Positions 1 to 9,691 of a stretch of DNA of 64,000 bases are shown here, piece by piece. Each line of letters opens with the position of its first letter. Within the stretch, counting starts at the first letter, position 1. The position numbers were made by a program, and so were the translations under genes. The notes beneath the pieces are model-generated. The model searched no databases. It saw only the letters and a program-made list of their open reading frames with translations, and was not told where the DNA came from. Source of the DNA: Melieria omissa (Eukaryota; Arthropoda; Insecta; Diptera; Ulidiidae); NCBI GenBank assembly GCA_963971225.1, contig OZ020267.1:103055729-103119728 (forward strand), written 5' to 3'.

Positions 1-736
1 GAAAATTGATACGTATGTGTCAATAGTGAGGTTGGAAAGAACAAAAAGAAAACAAAACAAAAGATTTATATTGGAGTTCTAAATGTGTAGCTACCGTTAC
101 CTCACTTTGATAGCATCCCTTAACCAATATGCCCAAACCCTGATCTCGTAACGGAATATACACGAAGGGAGAGTACAACCGTAATCTCCGAATATGTTCC
201 TCCACAATCATCAAACAACCGAAGGATTTTTAGGAGAAAACGACGCTTAAACTGAATGCATACAAGTTTTCAAAAATTTAAAATTTAGACTTGAACATTT
301 TTTCATTTATTTTGCAAAAAAAACATATCTTAGTGACGTTAGAGGGCTTAGCATATTTTTTATTTATTTCTGGCAACACCAATGCGTTTTTGCATTAATA
401 TTATTAAAATAAAAAATATGTTTTAATTTCATTACAATCAAAAAAATCGGGTTTTGTAACATTGGCCCCCAAAATTTCGATAAGGTGTAATAATTTTGTT
501 ACACAGTGTTCAGAGAATTTGTTCATCTAAGCATTAGCAGCAAGTTTGCTGAAGACAGCAATACAAAATTTTGGATATCTTAAGACTTATAAAGAAAAAA
601 CTGGTTATAAAACCCTAATACAAACAAACTTTACACGGCTGTAACTTTTAAAAGGCAACTAACTTTGCAAAACCCAGCTAGGGGTGTGTTACTCTATAAG
701 AGTACTATCGATTAGTCTTGGTCGGTTTCGGGTTAG
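1..736. other. AT-rich flank without recognisable gene
   Basis: I see no coding exon, RNA gene or repeat end here. The stretch is A/T-rich with many stops in all frames. The gypsy protease frame opens only after an in-frame TAG near 734-736. The gag gene and 5' LTR expected upstream of a complete gypsy element are not recognisable. Confidence 0.6.
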
Positions 737-3201
737 AAAAATCTGTCGCACAGTGTTATCAAAACCGTCCACGTATTCGGAAAACATCTGCACGCGCTAG
801 TAGACACTGGTAGCGATCGGTCGCTGATACGTCGTGGGGCGGTGCCACCAGCAACTGAGGTGGTACCGGCGCAGAAAACCTTTAGAGGATTCGGAGGGGC
901 GACTGTCCAAGTAACGCAGGCTGTGCGAACTGAGATCGAGCTGGATAGTAAACCAGCAACAGCGACATTATATATCGTCCCAGACAATTCGTTGTCGCAG
1001 GACATACTTCTGGGGAGGGACATCTTGTGCCCGCCGAACAAACGGTTGACAATCGAGGCGGGGGTGATGCAGCTAAAGACGAAGGCAACTGATCCGGAGT
1101 TCTACATTCACGACGGGTTACACCAAGAGTAACACGCAGCGCTGCGGGCGCTACTTGGCGAATACGACGGCTGTTTCGCGGAGGGGCTGCCAACACTGGG
1201 CAGGTGTACGACGACAACAATGCAGATAACGGTTGCCACAGACAAGCCGATTGTGGGCAAGCGCTATCAAGTCCCGCTGGCACGACAATCAGAGTTGTCA
1301 GCCATTATCCAGGATTTACTGGCACACGACATCATACGACCAAGTACGTCGCCGCATGCAGCATCGGTTGTGTTGGTGAAGAAGGCGAACGGGGAGAGCA
1401 GGATGTGCGTGGACTATCGAGCAGTGAATGCGGTCACCGTCAAAAAGCAGTTTCCAATGCCGGTGGTCGAAGAGCAGCTATCTAAATTAGCGGGCGGCAA
1501 GTACTACACAATCCTCGACATGACATCCGGATACTATCAAATCCCGATGCAAGAAGAAAGCAAACAGTACACCGCTTTTCTAACGCACGAGGGCCTGTTT
1601 GAACACAACGTCATGCCCTTTGGGTTAGTCAACGCGCCCATGTACTTTCAGGAGATGATTACAAAATTGATAGCCACGCTCAGTAATCGAAAACGGGTCA
1701 TAAGTTACGTCGACGAAGTTATCATCGCAACGCCCACAGTTGATGAAGGACTACAGGTGCTGCGCGAGTTTTTGGAAGCAGTTAAGAAAGCAGGGTTGAC
1801 GCTAAGGCCGTCTAAATGCACTTTCATGGAAACCGAAGTCAAGTTCTTGGGCCATACAGTCAACGCAGCAGGCATCAGCCCAGGCAACGAGAAGACCGAG
1901 TGCATTGAAAACTTTCCGATACCGACCAATGTTTTGGAAGTCAGACAGTTCCTGGGGCTGACGGGATTTTTCCGCAAGTTTGTGGAGAAATACAGCCACG
2001 TCGCGCAACCATTGACGACGCTCTTACGAAAGGATGCACCATTTGTGTGGCGTCAGGAGCATGAAGAGGCGTTTGCTGAGCTAAAGGCAATTATCATGCG
2101 CAGACCCGTACTTGTCATCTACGACGTCGGCAAACAACACGAAGTGCATACAGACGCAAGCAGCATTGGCTTATCAGGCATGCTTCTACAGCAGGAAGGC
2201 AACGGGTGGAAACCGGTGTCATTCTACAGCCGACGATGCACACCCGTCGAAACGAGGTATGCCAGCCACGAACTTGACGTACTAGCAATCGTCGAAACTT
2301 TGGAGAGGTTCCGGTTTTACTTGCTGGGTACGTATTTCACTGTTGCGACGGATTGCAACGACATCGTTACAACAAAGGCAACAACACCACTTCCGCCACG
2401 CATTGCTATATGGTGGCTACGTTTGCAAGAGTATAATTACGATTGCATCCATCGAAAGGGAACGAACATGCAGCACGTTGATGGTATGAGCCGAGCGCCA
2501 GGGTTGCCACCTCGCGAACCCGGCACGGTGGCTGAAAGTATCTTGTCAGTAGCAGCAACCGAAACAACGGACTGGGTGTACGCAGTTCAGATGCAGGACA
2601 GCAAATTGACGGAAATCGTGAAAGCACTCAGCGGCGGAGATTCGCCAAACGCAGCACAACTCAAGCAAGATTTTGAATTGCATACGGGACGCCTCTATCG
2701 AAAGGTCGAGGGCCAGCGTAAGTTGGTTATACCGAGGGCAGTACGATGGAGGATCGCGAGAGCCTGTCACGATAACTCCGGACATTTTGGACTCGAGAAG
2801 ACCCTACAGGGTATCCGGAAAGACTTTTGGTTCCCGAGAATGAGACGTTATGTGAAGAGCTACATTGCATCCTGTCCTCAATGCTGCTACGCGAAGGTCA
2901 AGGGGGGCAAACCAGAAAGCCAGATGCACGAGTCCGACACACAGCCCATTCCATTCCGGACACTTCACTTGGGGCCATTCCCCAAGTCCAAACGGGGCAA
3001 TGTGCATGTCATCGTATTGGTGTGCGCATTTTCAAAGTAAGCAATGCTGAAGGCGGTAAGGAACACCAAAACTACTCCAGTGATCCAGATGCTGACCGAG
3101 GTCATGAGTATTTTCGGCCAACCACGTCGAGTCATCACCGATTGAGGTACCGCCTACACATCAAAAGAATTTGCGAACTTTGTGGAACGGTATGACATTC
3201 A
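737..3201 (+). pseudogene. Ty3/gypsy pol, 5' part: protease, reverse transcriptase, RNase H, start of integrase
   Basis: One frame runs from about 737. The protease has a VDTGSD active site near 800-817. Reverse transcriptase follows from about 1340-1900 (LDMTSGYYQI; MPFGLVNAP). RNase H starts at about 2130 (HTDASS). The integrase HHCC zinc finger is at about 2765-2885 (H-x-H, then CPQC) and is followed by the start of the catalytic core. The copy is dead. It has in-frame stops at 1130-1132 (TAA), 3038-3040 (TAA) and 3143-3145 (TGA where the family has Arg, a CGA-to-TGA change). The RT box YVDD reads Y-V-D-E at 1706-1717, so one catalytic Asp is lost. The frame is cut at 3201 by an RTE LINE and resumes at 6456. 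No gag or LTR is visible. Confidence 0.9.
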
Positions 3202-6200
3202 TTGGAAGGAAGAGAGCGGACATACAAGGTAAAGTCTCTGATTGCGTTCAACTTGGCGAACGCCAGAACGATCCTTGTCCCTGTCCAATCCAAGCTGATG
3301 CACAGCCTCCGCGCGGCCCTTCTGGATAGCTATTTGGCACCCGCTGAATAGTGAACTAATGTGTGCAGCGAGTCCAATCCCCAGGACTTAAAATTTGGGT
3401 TGTGCGCAGGGTTTGGTGCCCGCCACGGAAAATCAAATACCAATGAAAGCCAGCAAACAAGCCTCGGAAGGAGCCCACAATGTTAACGAACACAGCAAAC
3501 GATTTAAGGACCACGATTTGAGGATATGCACCTGGAATGTCCGGACCCTCTATAGGGAAGGTGCCTCTATCCAACTGGCGGAAGCCCTCACAAAGTGTAA
3601 GGCTGACATCACCGCCATCCAGGAAATGCGATGGACAGGACAAGGTTGCTCCAAGCGAGCAGACTGCGACATCTACTACAGCTGCCATGCGGAGAAGCGC
3701 GAATTTGGCTGCGGATTTGTGGTCAGTAAGAGACTCCGCCACCACGTCTCTCGGTTCACTCCGGTGAACGAACGACTGGCTTCGATCCGCATCAAGGCTA
3801 AATACTTTAGCATCAGCCTAATTTGCGCACACGCCTCGACGGAAGAGAAGGACGATGCGGCCAAGGATGCCTTCTATGCGAAGCTCGAGGACGTCTACGA
3901 CGGGTGCCCGGCCCATGACGTCAAAATCGTCCTCGGGGACTTCAATGCAAAGGTCGGGCGAGAAGGTATATTTGGTCCCATTGTCGGGCAGTTCAGCCTC
4001 CATACGACCACTACAAACAACGGTCTGAGGCTGATCGATTTCGCCGCGGCACGAAACATGGTAGTTAGTAGCACCAGATTCCAGCACCTCGATATCCACA
4101 AGGCGACCTGGTTATCCCCCGATCAATCAACCCGCAACCAGATTGATCACATTGTGATTGATGGAAGGCATGCTTCTAGCATTCTAGATGTGCGCACGTT
4201 CCGAGGTCCCAACATCGACTCGGACCATTACCTTGTTGCAGCCAAGGTACGCATGCGTCTTTGCGCAGCGAAGACCACACAACCTAGTTTGCGAAGAAAG
4301 CTGGACATCAGCAAGCTGCGATCACAAGGGGTAGCCGAAGCCTACTCCGCTCAACTCTCCAACCAGCTCGGTCGCTCCCCCTCTCCACCTGATGACATCG
4401 GCGGATTATGGGCTCACTTATCCCACTCTATGCGCGCCGCCGCAGAAAATGTCCTTGGTTTTCGACGCCCACCACCAAAAAACCAATGGTACGATGAAGA
4501 GTGTCGCGCAGCCACTGCTGCGAAGAATGCTGCCTACAAGAAGACCCTGCAGTCGGCAGCCACGCGAGCCGTGACAGAAAAATACCGGGAGGAGAAGAAG
4601 AAAGAGAGGTGCCTTTTTAGACGCAAGAAACGGGAGCAAGAAAGGCGCGAGCGTGAGGAAATCGAGGAGTGCAGGAGCAGGAATGACGCCCGAAAATTCT
4701 TCCAAAAAGTTAAGCGTCTCACGGAAGGAGCATCTTCTTGCAGAAACGAAAACGGGGATCTGGTTACGGATGCGCAGGGTGTGCTGAGGTTGTGGAAGGA
4801 GCACTTCACCAAGCTGCTCGCAGGCGACGAAGGGAACAATACCGCCAGTGGTGAAGATGTCCAGATGGCACCAATCGACGACGACGGTGTGGATGTGCCA
4901 CCGCCCAGCCATGACGAGGTCCGGGTCGCTATCCAGCGACTCAAGAACAACAAAGCTGCAGGGCCGGATGGGCTACCAGCTGAATTGTTCAAGGCCGGCG
5001 GCGGTGAGCTGATTGGGTGCATGCATCAGCTCATTTGCAAAATATGGCTGGAGGAACGAATGCCCAACGATTGGAACCTCAGTGCCCTTTGTCCTGTGCT
5101 GAAGAAAGGCGACCCAACAATTTGCGCCAACTACAGGGGTATAAGCCTACTTCCCATTGCATACAAGGTCCTGACGAGCGTACTATGTGAAAGATTAAAG
5201 CCACTCGCCAAGGCGCTGATTGGACCTTATCAGTGCGGCTTTAGACCTGGTAAGTCCACCATCGACCAGATATTCACTTTACGCCAAATCCTGGAGAAGA
5301 CCCATGAGAATCAAATCGATACACACCATCTCTTCATCGATTACAAGGCAGCATTCGATAGCCCGATAAGGGATCGCTTATATGCCGCATTGTCTGAACT
5401 TGGTATCCCTGCAAAGCTCGTGAGACTTTGCAGAGCGACGTTGAGCAATACGCGCAGCTCCGTCAAGGTTGAAAGTGACCTCTCCGACCCCTTTGATACC
5501 GTTCGAGGTTTCAGACAGGGTGATCCTTTGTCCTGCGACCTCTTCAATTTCACCATGGAGAGTGTTCTGCGCAAGGCCTATGTACATCGTAATGGCACAA
5601 TTTTCAACAAAAGTGTCCAGCTCCTTGCCTACGCTGATGACATTGATGTCATCGGACGTAACAAGCGAGATGTCACCGCTGCCTTTGCGGCTGTCGAAAG
5701 AGAATCTGCCAAAATGGGTCTGGTGGTAAATGAGGGCAAGACGAAGTATATGCTGTCTGCATGCAGGGACTCGCAGCGGCTAGGGTCTCACGTCGAGGCC
5801 GACAGGTATACTTTTGAAGTTGTCAAGGAATTCGTCTACCTTGGCACCGCCATCAACAGCAGCAATGATGTCAGCCTGGAGATAAAGCGAAGAATAACTC
5901 TTGCCAACAGGTGCTACTACGGTCTCAGTAGGCAATTGAGAAGCAGAGACCTCTCTCGACCGACAAAACTTGCACTCTATAGGACGCTTATCTTGCCCGT
6001 GCTCCTCTATGGCGCTGAAGCATGGACAATGACACGAAACGACATAGCGGCCCTGGAGTGTTCGAGAGGAAGGTACTTCGCAAAATCTTCGGCCCTGTTC
6101 GTGTTGGTGACGACTATCGTATACGAACCAATAACGAGCTGTATGAGCTGTATAAGGACATGGACGTAGCGCAGCGAATAAACATCCAGCGGCTACGCTG

Positions 6201-6444
6201 ACTCGGTCATGTCTGCCGCATGGACGACGAAGCTCCGGCGAAAAAGGTGTTCGATGCGATGGTTGGAGGTCGACGGCGAAGAGGGAGGCCGTGTCTCCGG
6301 TGGAAGGACCAAGTTGAAGAGGCCCTGTCATCTCTTGGTGTTACTAACTGGAGAAGGCGCGCGCAAAGCAGAGGCGCCTAGAGAGAAGTTTTGCGGCAGG
6401 CCGTAACCCGATAACGGGTTGTTATGGCCAGTTAAGTAAGTAAG
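3202..6444 (+). mobile_element. RTE-clade non-LTR retrotransposon inserted in gypsy integrase
   Basis: The element is flanked by the direct repeat TATGACATTCA at 3191-3201 and 6445-6455. The gypsy integrase reading continues on either side, so the site before insertion can be read directly. The 3' end carries the short tandem tail (TAAG)n at 6432-6444, typical of RTE elements, which lack a long poly(A). About 190 nt of 5' leader precede the ORF. A second copy of the family lies on the reverse strand at 19511-22046. Confidence 0.9.
3395..6405 (+). pseudogene. RTE LINE ORF: apurinic endonuclease plus reverse transcriptase
   Basis: The protein has an N-terminal AP-type endonuclease (CTWNVRTLYREG near 3528-3560; QEMRW; GDFNAKVG near 3940; SDHYLVAAK near 4220). 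A charged linker is followed by reverse transcriptase (GPDGLPAELF near 4965; YRGISLLP; GFRPGKSTIDQ; FIDYKAAFD near 5335; GFRQGDPLS; YADDIDVIG near 5630). It is open for 924 codons to 6169. The C-terminal tail then needs a frameshift near 6057, and a TGA at 6197-6199 stands where Trp is expected before the remaining sequence to about 6405. The endonuclease and RT signature residues look intact, so the copy is young but probably inactive. RTE proteins nick target DNA and reverse-transcribe their RNA in place. Confidence 0.85.
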
Positions 6445-6455
6445 TATGACATTCA

Positions 6456-7101
6456 GCACATCAAGACTGCAGTCCGAACACCGCGCGGGAACGGACAAGT
6501 TGAGCGGGTGAATAAGACGCTGCTCACAGCTCTCAAGTGTTCCGTTGACGAGGTCCGTAACTTGGATACGATGCTTCCTACGATCCAGTGGAGCATGAAC
6601 TCCCAGGAAAACGCAACGACAAAGTTTAGTCCCAACGATCTGATTTTCAGTTTCGATATCCGGGCCGTGAGTGACAATCGGCTGATCCAAGCACTGCAGG
6701 ACAACGAGCCAGAATCCGACGCACAGGTGTACGAGACGAGGCGACACGTAGCAGCGCAGAGAATCGAAGCGGAAAAGGCTAAATGGAAACAACGGTACGA
6801 CCGCCAACATCAACGCCCACAGATGTATCACGAAGGTCAACTGGTAGTCATCGATCATGTCCCGACCGCAACGGGGGAGTCACATAAGCTTGAGCCGAAG
6901 TATAAGGGGCCTTATATCGTGACCAAAGTATTGGATTGCGATCGATATGTTGTGGAGGATTTACCCGATACCACGCATTCCCGCAGACGCTACTGTAACA
7001 TCATGGCGACCGACCACATGAAGCCTTGGTGTTACCCCAGCCCAGACATAGACGACAACGGCAGCGATGACGACGAGCAGATGAGCGGCGAGTCATCCTA
7101 G
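6456..7101 (+). pseudogene. Ty3/gypsy pol, 3' part: integrase core end and GPY/F module
   Basis: This continues the gypsy frame interrupted at 3201. It carries the end of the integrase core (GNGQVERVNKTL near 6490), a helical segment, and the C-terminal GPY/F module (YKGPYIVTKV near 6900). It ends in an acidic Asp/Ser/Glu tail at the stop at 7099-7101. No LTR is recognisable after the stop. About 100 nt further on the sequence changes to mariner. Confidence 0.85.
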
Positions 7102-7224
7102 GGGATGAAGGTCAGGAGAGGCCGAGCTGTCACGGACAGGGTGGCAACTCGGGAAGTTGCTACGGGGTAGTCGCGTAGGTGGGCACGTCGCCGGTGCACA
7201 ATTACTTTTTAAACAAAATTGTTA

Positions 7225-7861
7225 ACGACTTTTATTTATTAAAATGTGTTAATAAACCATCCTTGACAAGTGGTCGTACGAACACCGATGATACGCCGCG
7301 CTATGGGCGGCCAATTGAGGTGGTTACACCGGAAAACGGTAAAAAAGTCCACAAAATCGTTTTTGAAAACCGTAAAGTGAAACTGCAGGAGATAGCTGAT
7401 ACTGTCAAGATATCAAAGGAGCGTGCGGGCTTTATTTTGCATTACATTTGTCCATGAGACAGCTGTTTCCAAAATGGGTGCCGCGTTTGCCAACAGACAA
7501 GGCAATGCACCGTGAAACAAGTCTCTCGCTACGATGGCAAACTTGCACGACCTAAACGTCGAATGACTTCCGAACTCACCCGATTCTCTAGACTTGGCTC
7601 CCAGTGACTTTATCTGTTCGCAGACTTAAAAAAAATGCGCGCCGGAAAGAAATTTTGCTCGAATAAGGAGGTGATCCTTGAAAAAAAAACCTATTTTAAG
7701 GCGAAAGATAATTCGTTTTACAAGAAAGGTGTCGAAATGTTAGAGAAGCGCTGGAATGAATGTATCATTCTTGAACGAAACCATATTGATGAATAAAATT
7801 GAATTTCTTAAAAAAAAGTCTTGTTTTCTGCCTTAGACCAGGGACTTATCAGCCGATGTGT
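7225..7861 (+). mobile_element. mariner remnant, 3' end abutting the A0 receptor remnant
   Basis: The readable transposase includes the N-terminal helix-turn-helix region (SGRTNTDDTPRYGRP near 7265-7315; KVKLQEIADTVKISKER near 7375-7425). Degraded, frameshifted sequence follows to a C-terminal piece (VEMLEKRWNECI near 7733-7770). The catalytic D,D34D core is largely missing. The right end (about 7830-7861) stops exactly before TAGTTAGACAC, the stop-codon/3'UTR junction of the A-type receptors. A TA target inside the last codons of A0 is therefore likely. The left end and its TA duplicate are lost. Confidence 0.75.
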
Positions 7862-8060
7862 TAGTTAGACACATTCGAACGAACTTCATTGTTCAATGTT
7901 ATGAGTTGAGTAATGCTTTAAAAAAATAATGAGCTCAATAATAAATGTTGCAAAAAAAAGATATAAATAATAAAATAAAAAAGAAGAAGAGAATAAAGAA
8001 TAAAATAAATAAATAAATAAGAAAATAAATCAGAAAATATAAGGAACCTCATGTTTAAAA
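7862..8060 (+). pseudogene. A0: orphan 3'UTR of a lost A-type odorant receptor copy
   Basis: From the stop-codon TAG at 7862 the sequence matches the 3'UTR of A1-A4 (GTTAGACACATTCGAACGA, then the block ending in the CAATAATAAATGTTGCAAA polyadenylation region near 7938-7957). No A-type coding exon exists in the preceding 7.8 kb. A mariner remnant and then a gypsy element occupy that space. The array therefore once held another copy upstream, of which only the 3' end survives here. Confidence 0.8.
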
Positions 8061-8268
8061 TAATATCTGCCTACATTTTCCTCTCAACGTTGAAATATTT
8101 TTCTATATACTTTTTCAATGTTTTAATATTTTTCTTTATTTTTTTTCTGCCCCTCTTCTTTTCAACGTTGAAATATATTTCTATATATTTTTTCAACGTT
8201 TTAATATTTTTCTAATATACCATCTTTCTTCTTCTTTTTTAATTATCCATCTTCTTCTCAACGTTTAA
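8060..8268. repeat. AT-rich minisatellite-like spacer with CAACGTTGAAATATTT motif
   Basis: The spacer is made of degenerate repeats of a T-rich segment around the palindrome CAACGTTG (for example near 8085, 8165 and 8190). The same spacer type lies 3' of most A copies: 25745-25980, 35250-35560 and around 46380 and 48720-48810. No open frame is seen. Confidence 0.6.
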
Positions 8269-9329
8269 CCCTTCTGTCAATACGAAGGTACCAGGGTAAC
8301 TTTTGCATTTGTGAAGTAAAAATAGCCTACTTTCGGCCAAGGAACGCTATGCTGATATTTTTAGTATCTTCCTAAATATCAATTGAATACCTATTAGATA
8401 ACATATACAGTACTTTTCACTTAAAGCGAACTTCGAAGGACCGGGCAAAATGGTTCGTTTTAACCGAAAGTTCGCTTTAAAAGGGGTCCATAATAAGCGA
8501 AAAGATAGAGCGCGTACTTTTGAAATTGGTTCGTTTTAAGCGGAAAATCGTTTTAAACGGGTTCGTTATAAGCGAAAAGCACTGTATATAAAGAAAACTT
8601 TTTTTGTATAACTTTTAGAATCGATTTTAGAACACTACCCCTTTGTTCTATACGAAGGTACCCGGGTACCTTCATACAAAATACAGTAAAACAATACAGT
8701 TTCAACCTGATATTACTCGTTCATATTCAAATGGACCAAATTTTAAATTTCAAATCAAAGTTGAAATCAAAGATAAGATAAATTGAGGAACATAAATTAG
8801 AGGGGGGTATTGGTGGTTCAAACTCCCCACATATTTGCTAGCTACAAAAATTATGGGTGACGCATTGATTTCAAATGGTATTGGGGTCAAAATTTGTATG
8901 CAGTACGCCTTCTAAAATGAAATCCTGTGTGCACCGCTGATGCCGAAAATTCAGAATAGACAAAACAATGCCCTTGTTATCACAATTTTTACTCTAAAAA
9001 TGGGTTTGAAGCAGTTAGCGGAGCACAGAAACCCTTATGTCCGTTTCTGCAAGCGTCAGAAGGAACTAAACGAGACTTGGATCACTGGCCAACAGCCCAT
9101 GAGTCAAGCTATATCTGTTCTGATTAACGTAAGCAACAACGTAAAACACGAAAATGCTAAAATTACGACACTATTAATATGTGTTTAATGTTTTTAACTT
9201 AAATTATCAATAAAAAAAGCTTTGCATTAAAAGACAAAAACAATTTTTTAAATTTGTTAGCCATTATTTTTACTTTTCCCGTACAAATTGTATGAAGGTA
9301 CCCGGGTACCTTCGTATTGACAATAGGTG
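8269..9329. mobile_element. piggyBac-like non-autonomous element (degenerate)
   Basis: The left end is TTAA (8265-8268) followed by CCCTTCTGTCAATACGAAGG. The right end carries the inverse (CCTTCGTATTGACAATAGG) at 9310-9328. The left terminus is followed by GGTACC and the right preceded by GGTACCCGGGTACC. The right TTAA is mutated, so the call is tentative. The interior has no convincing coding sequence, contains another GGTACCCGGGTACC near 8659, and is host to a pogo-like MITE at 8408-8584. Related ends occur at 30008-30259 and near 48700. Confidence 0.5.
8408..8584. mobile_element. pogo-like MITE (177 bp)
   Basis: Terminal inverted repeats of about 25 bp begin CAGTACTTTTCACTTAAAGC at the left and, read inward, CAGTGCTTTTCGCTTATAAC at the right. 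TA dinucleotides at 8406-8407 and 8585-8586 serve as the target duplication. Internal repeats of the AAGCGAA/TTCGTTTTAA type fill the rest. There is no coding capacity, so it would be mobilised in trans by a pogo-type transposase. Confidence 0.75.
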
Positions 9330-9509
9330 GAAATTTTTCGTATTGACCGAAGAGTTATATATTTTTGTATATATTTTTTTTCAATTTCCCACCTTCTTAA
9401 TCTTTCAATTTTTTAAATATTTTTTCTTTTTATTTTTTTATTTGTTCACATTCTTTTTAACATTTAAATATTTTTTTTTAATTGCATTTCGGCAACTCTA
9501 ATTTCAATT
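9330..9509. other. T-rich spacer before A1
   Basis: Low-complexity T/A-rich sequence, the end of the array spacer type seen after the other A copies. No gene is seen. Confidence 0.5.
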
Positions 9510-9691
9510 AATCAACCCTTTCCTCACACATTGTCAGAAAATATGTCGCATCATAACGCCTCTTCGGTTAGAAACTTTTTAATTATAGGTTCAATAAATG
9601 TTGTAGGCATTTTTACATTTTTTCCACCTGAGCAAAACTTGAATAAATTAAAACATTTTTTTAGTCACCGAATTGACACTCTGACAACAAG
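9510..9691 (+). promoter_or_regulatory. Conserved upstream block of A1 (putative promoter)
   Basis: This block precedes the ATG-bearing first exon and is conserved at 22193-22388, 26026-26212 and 35585-35771. Shared words include ATGTCGCATCA, AACGCCTCTTCGG and CCACCTGAGCAAAACTT. An Inr-like (T/C)AGTCACCGAATTGAC lies about 28 nt before the ATG; in A2 it reads TCAGTC, the fly initiator consensus. Promoter function is inferred from position and conservation only. Confidence 0.45.
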
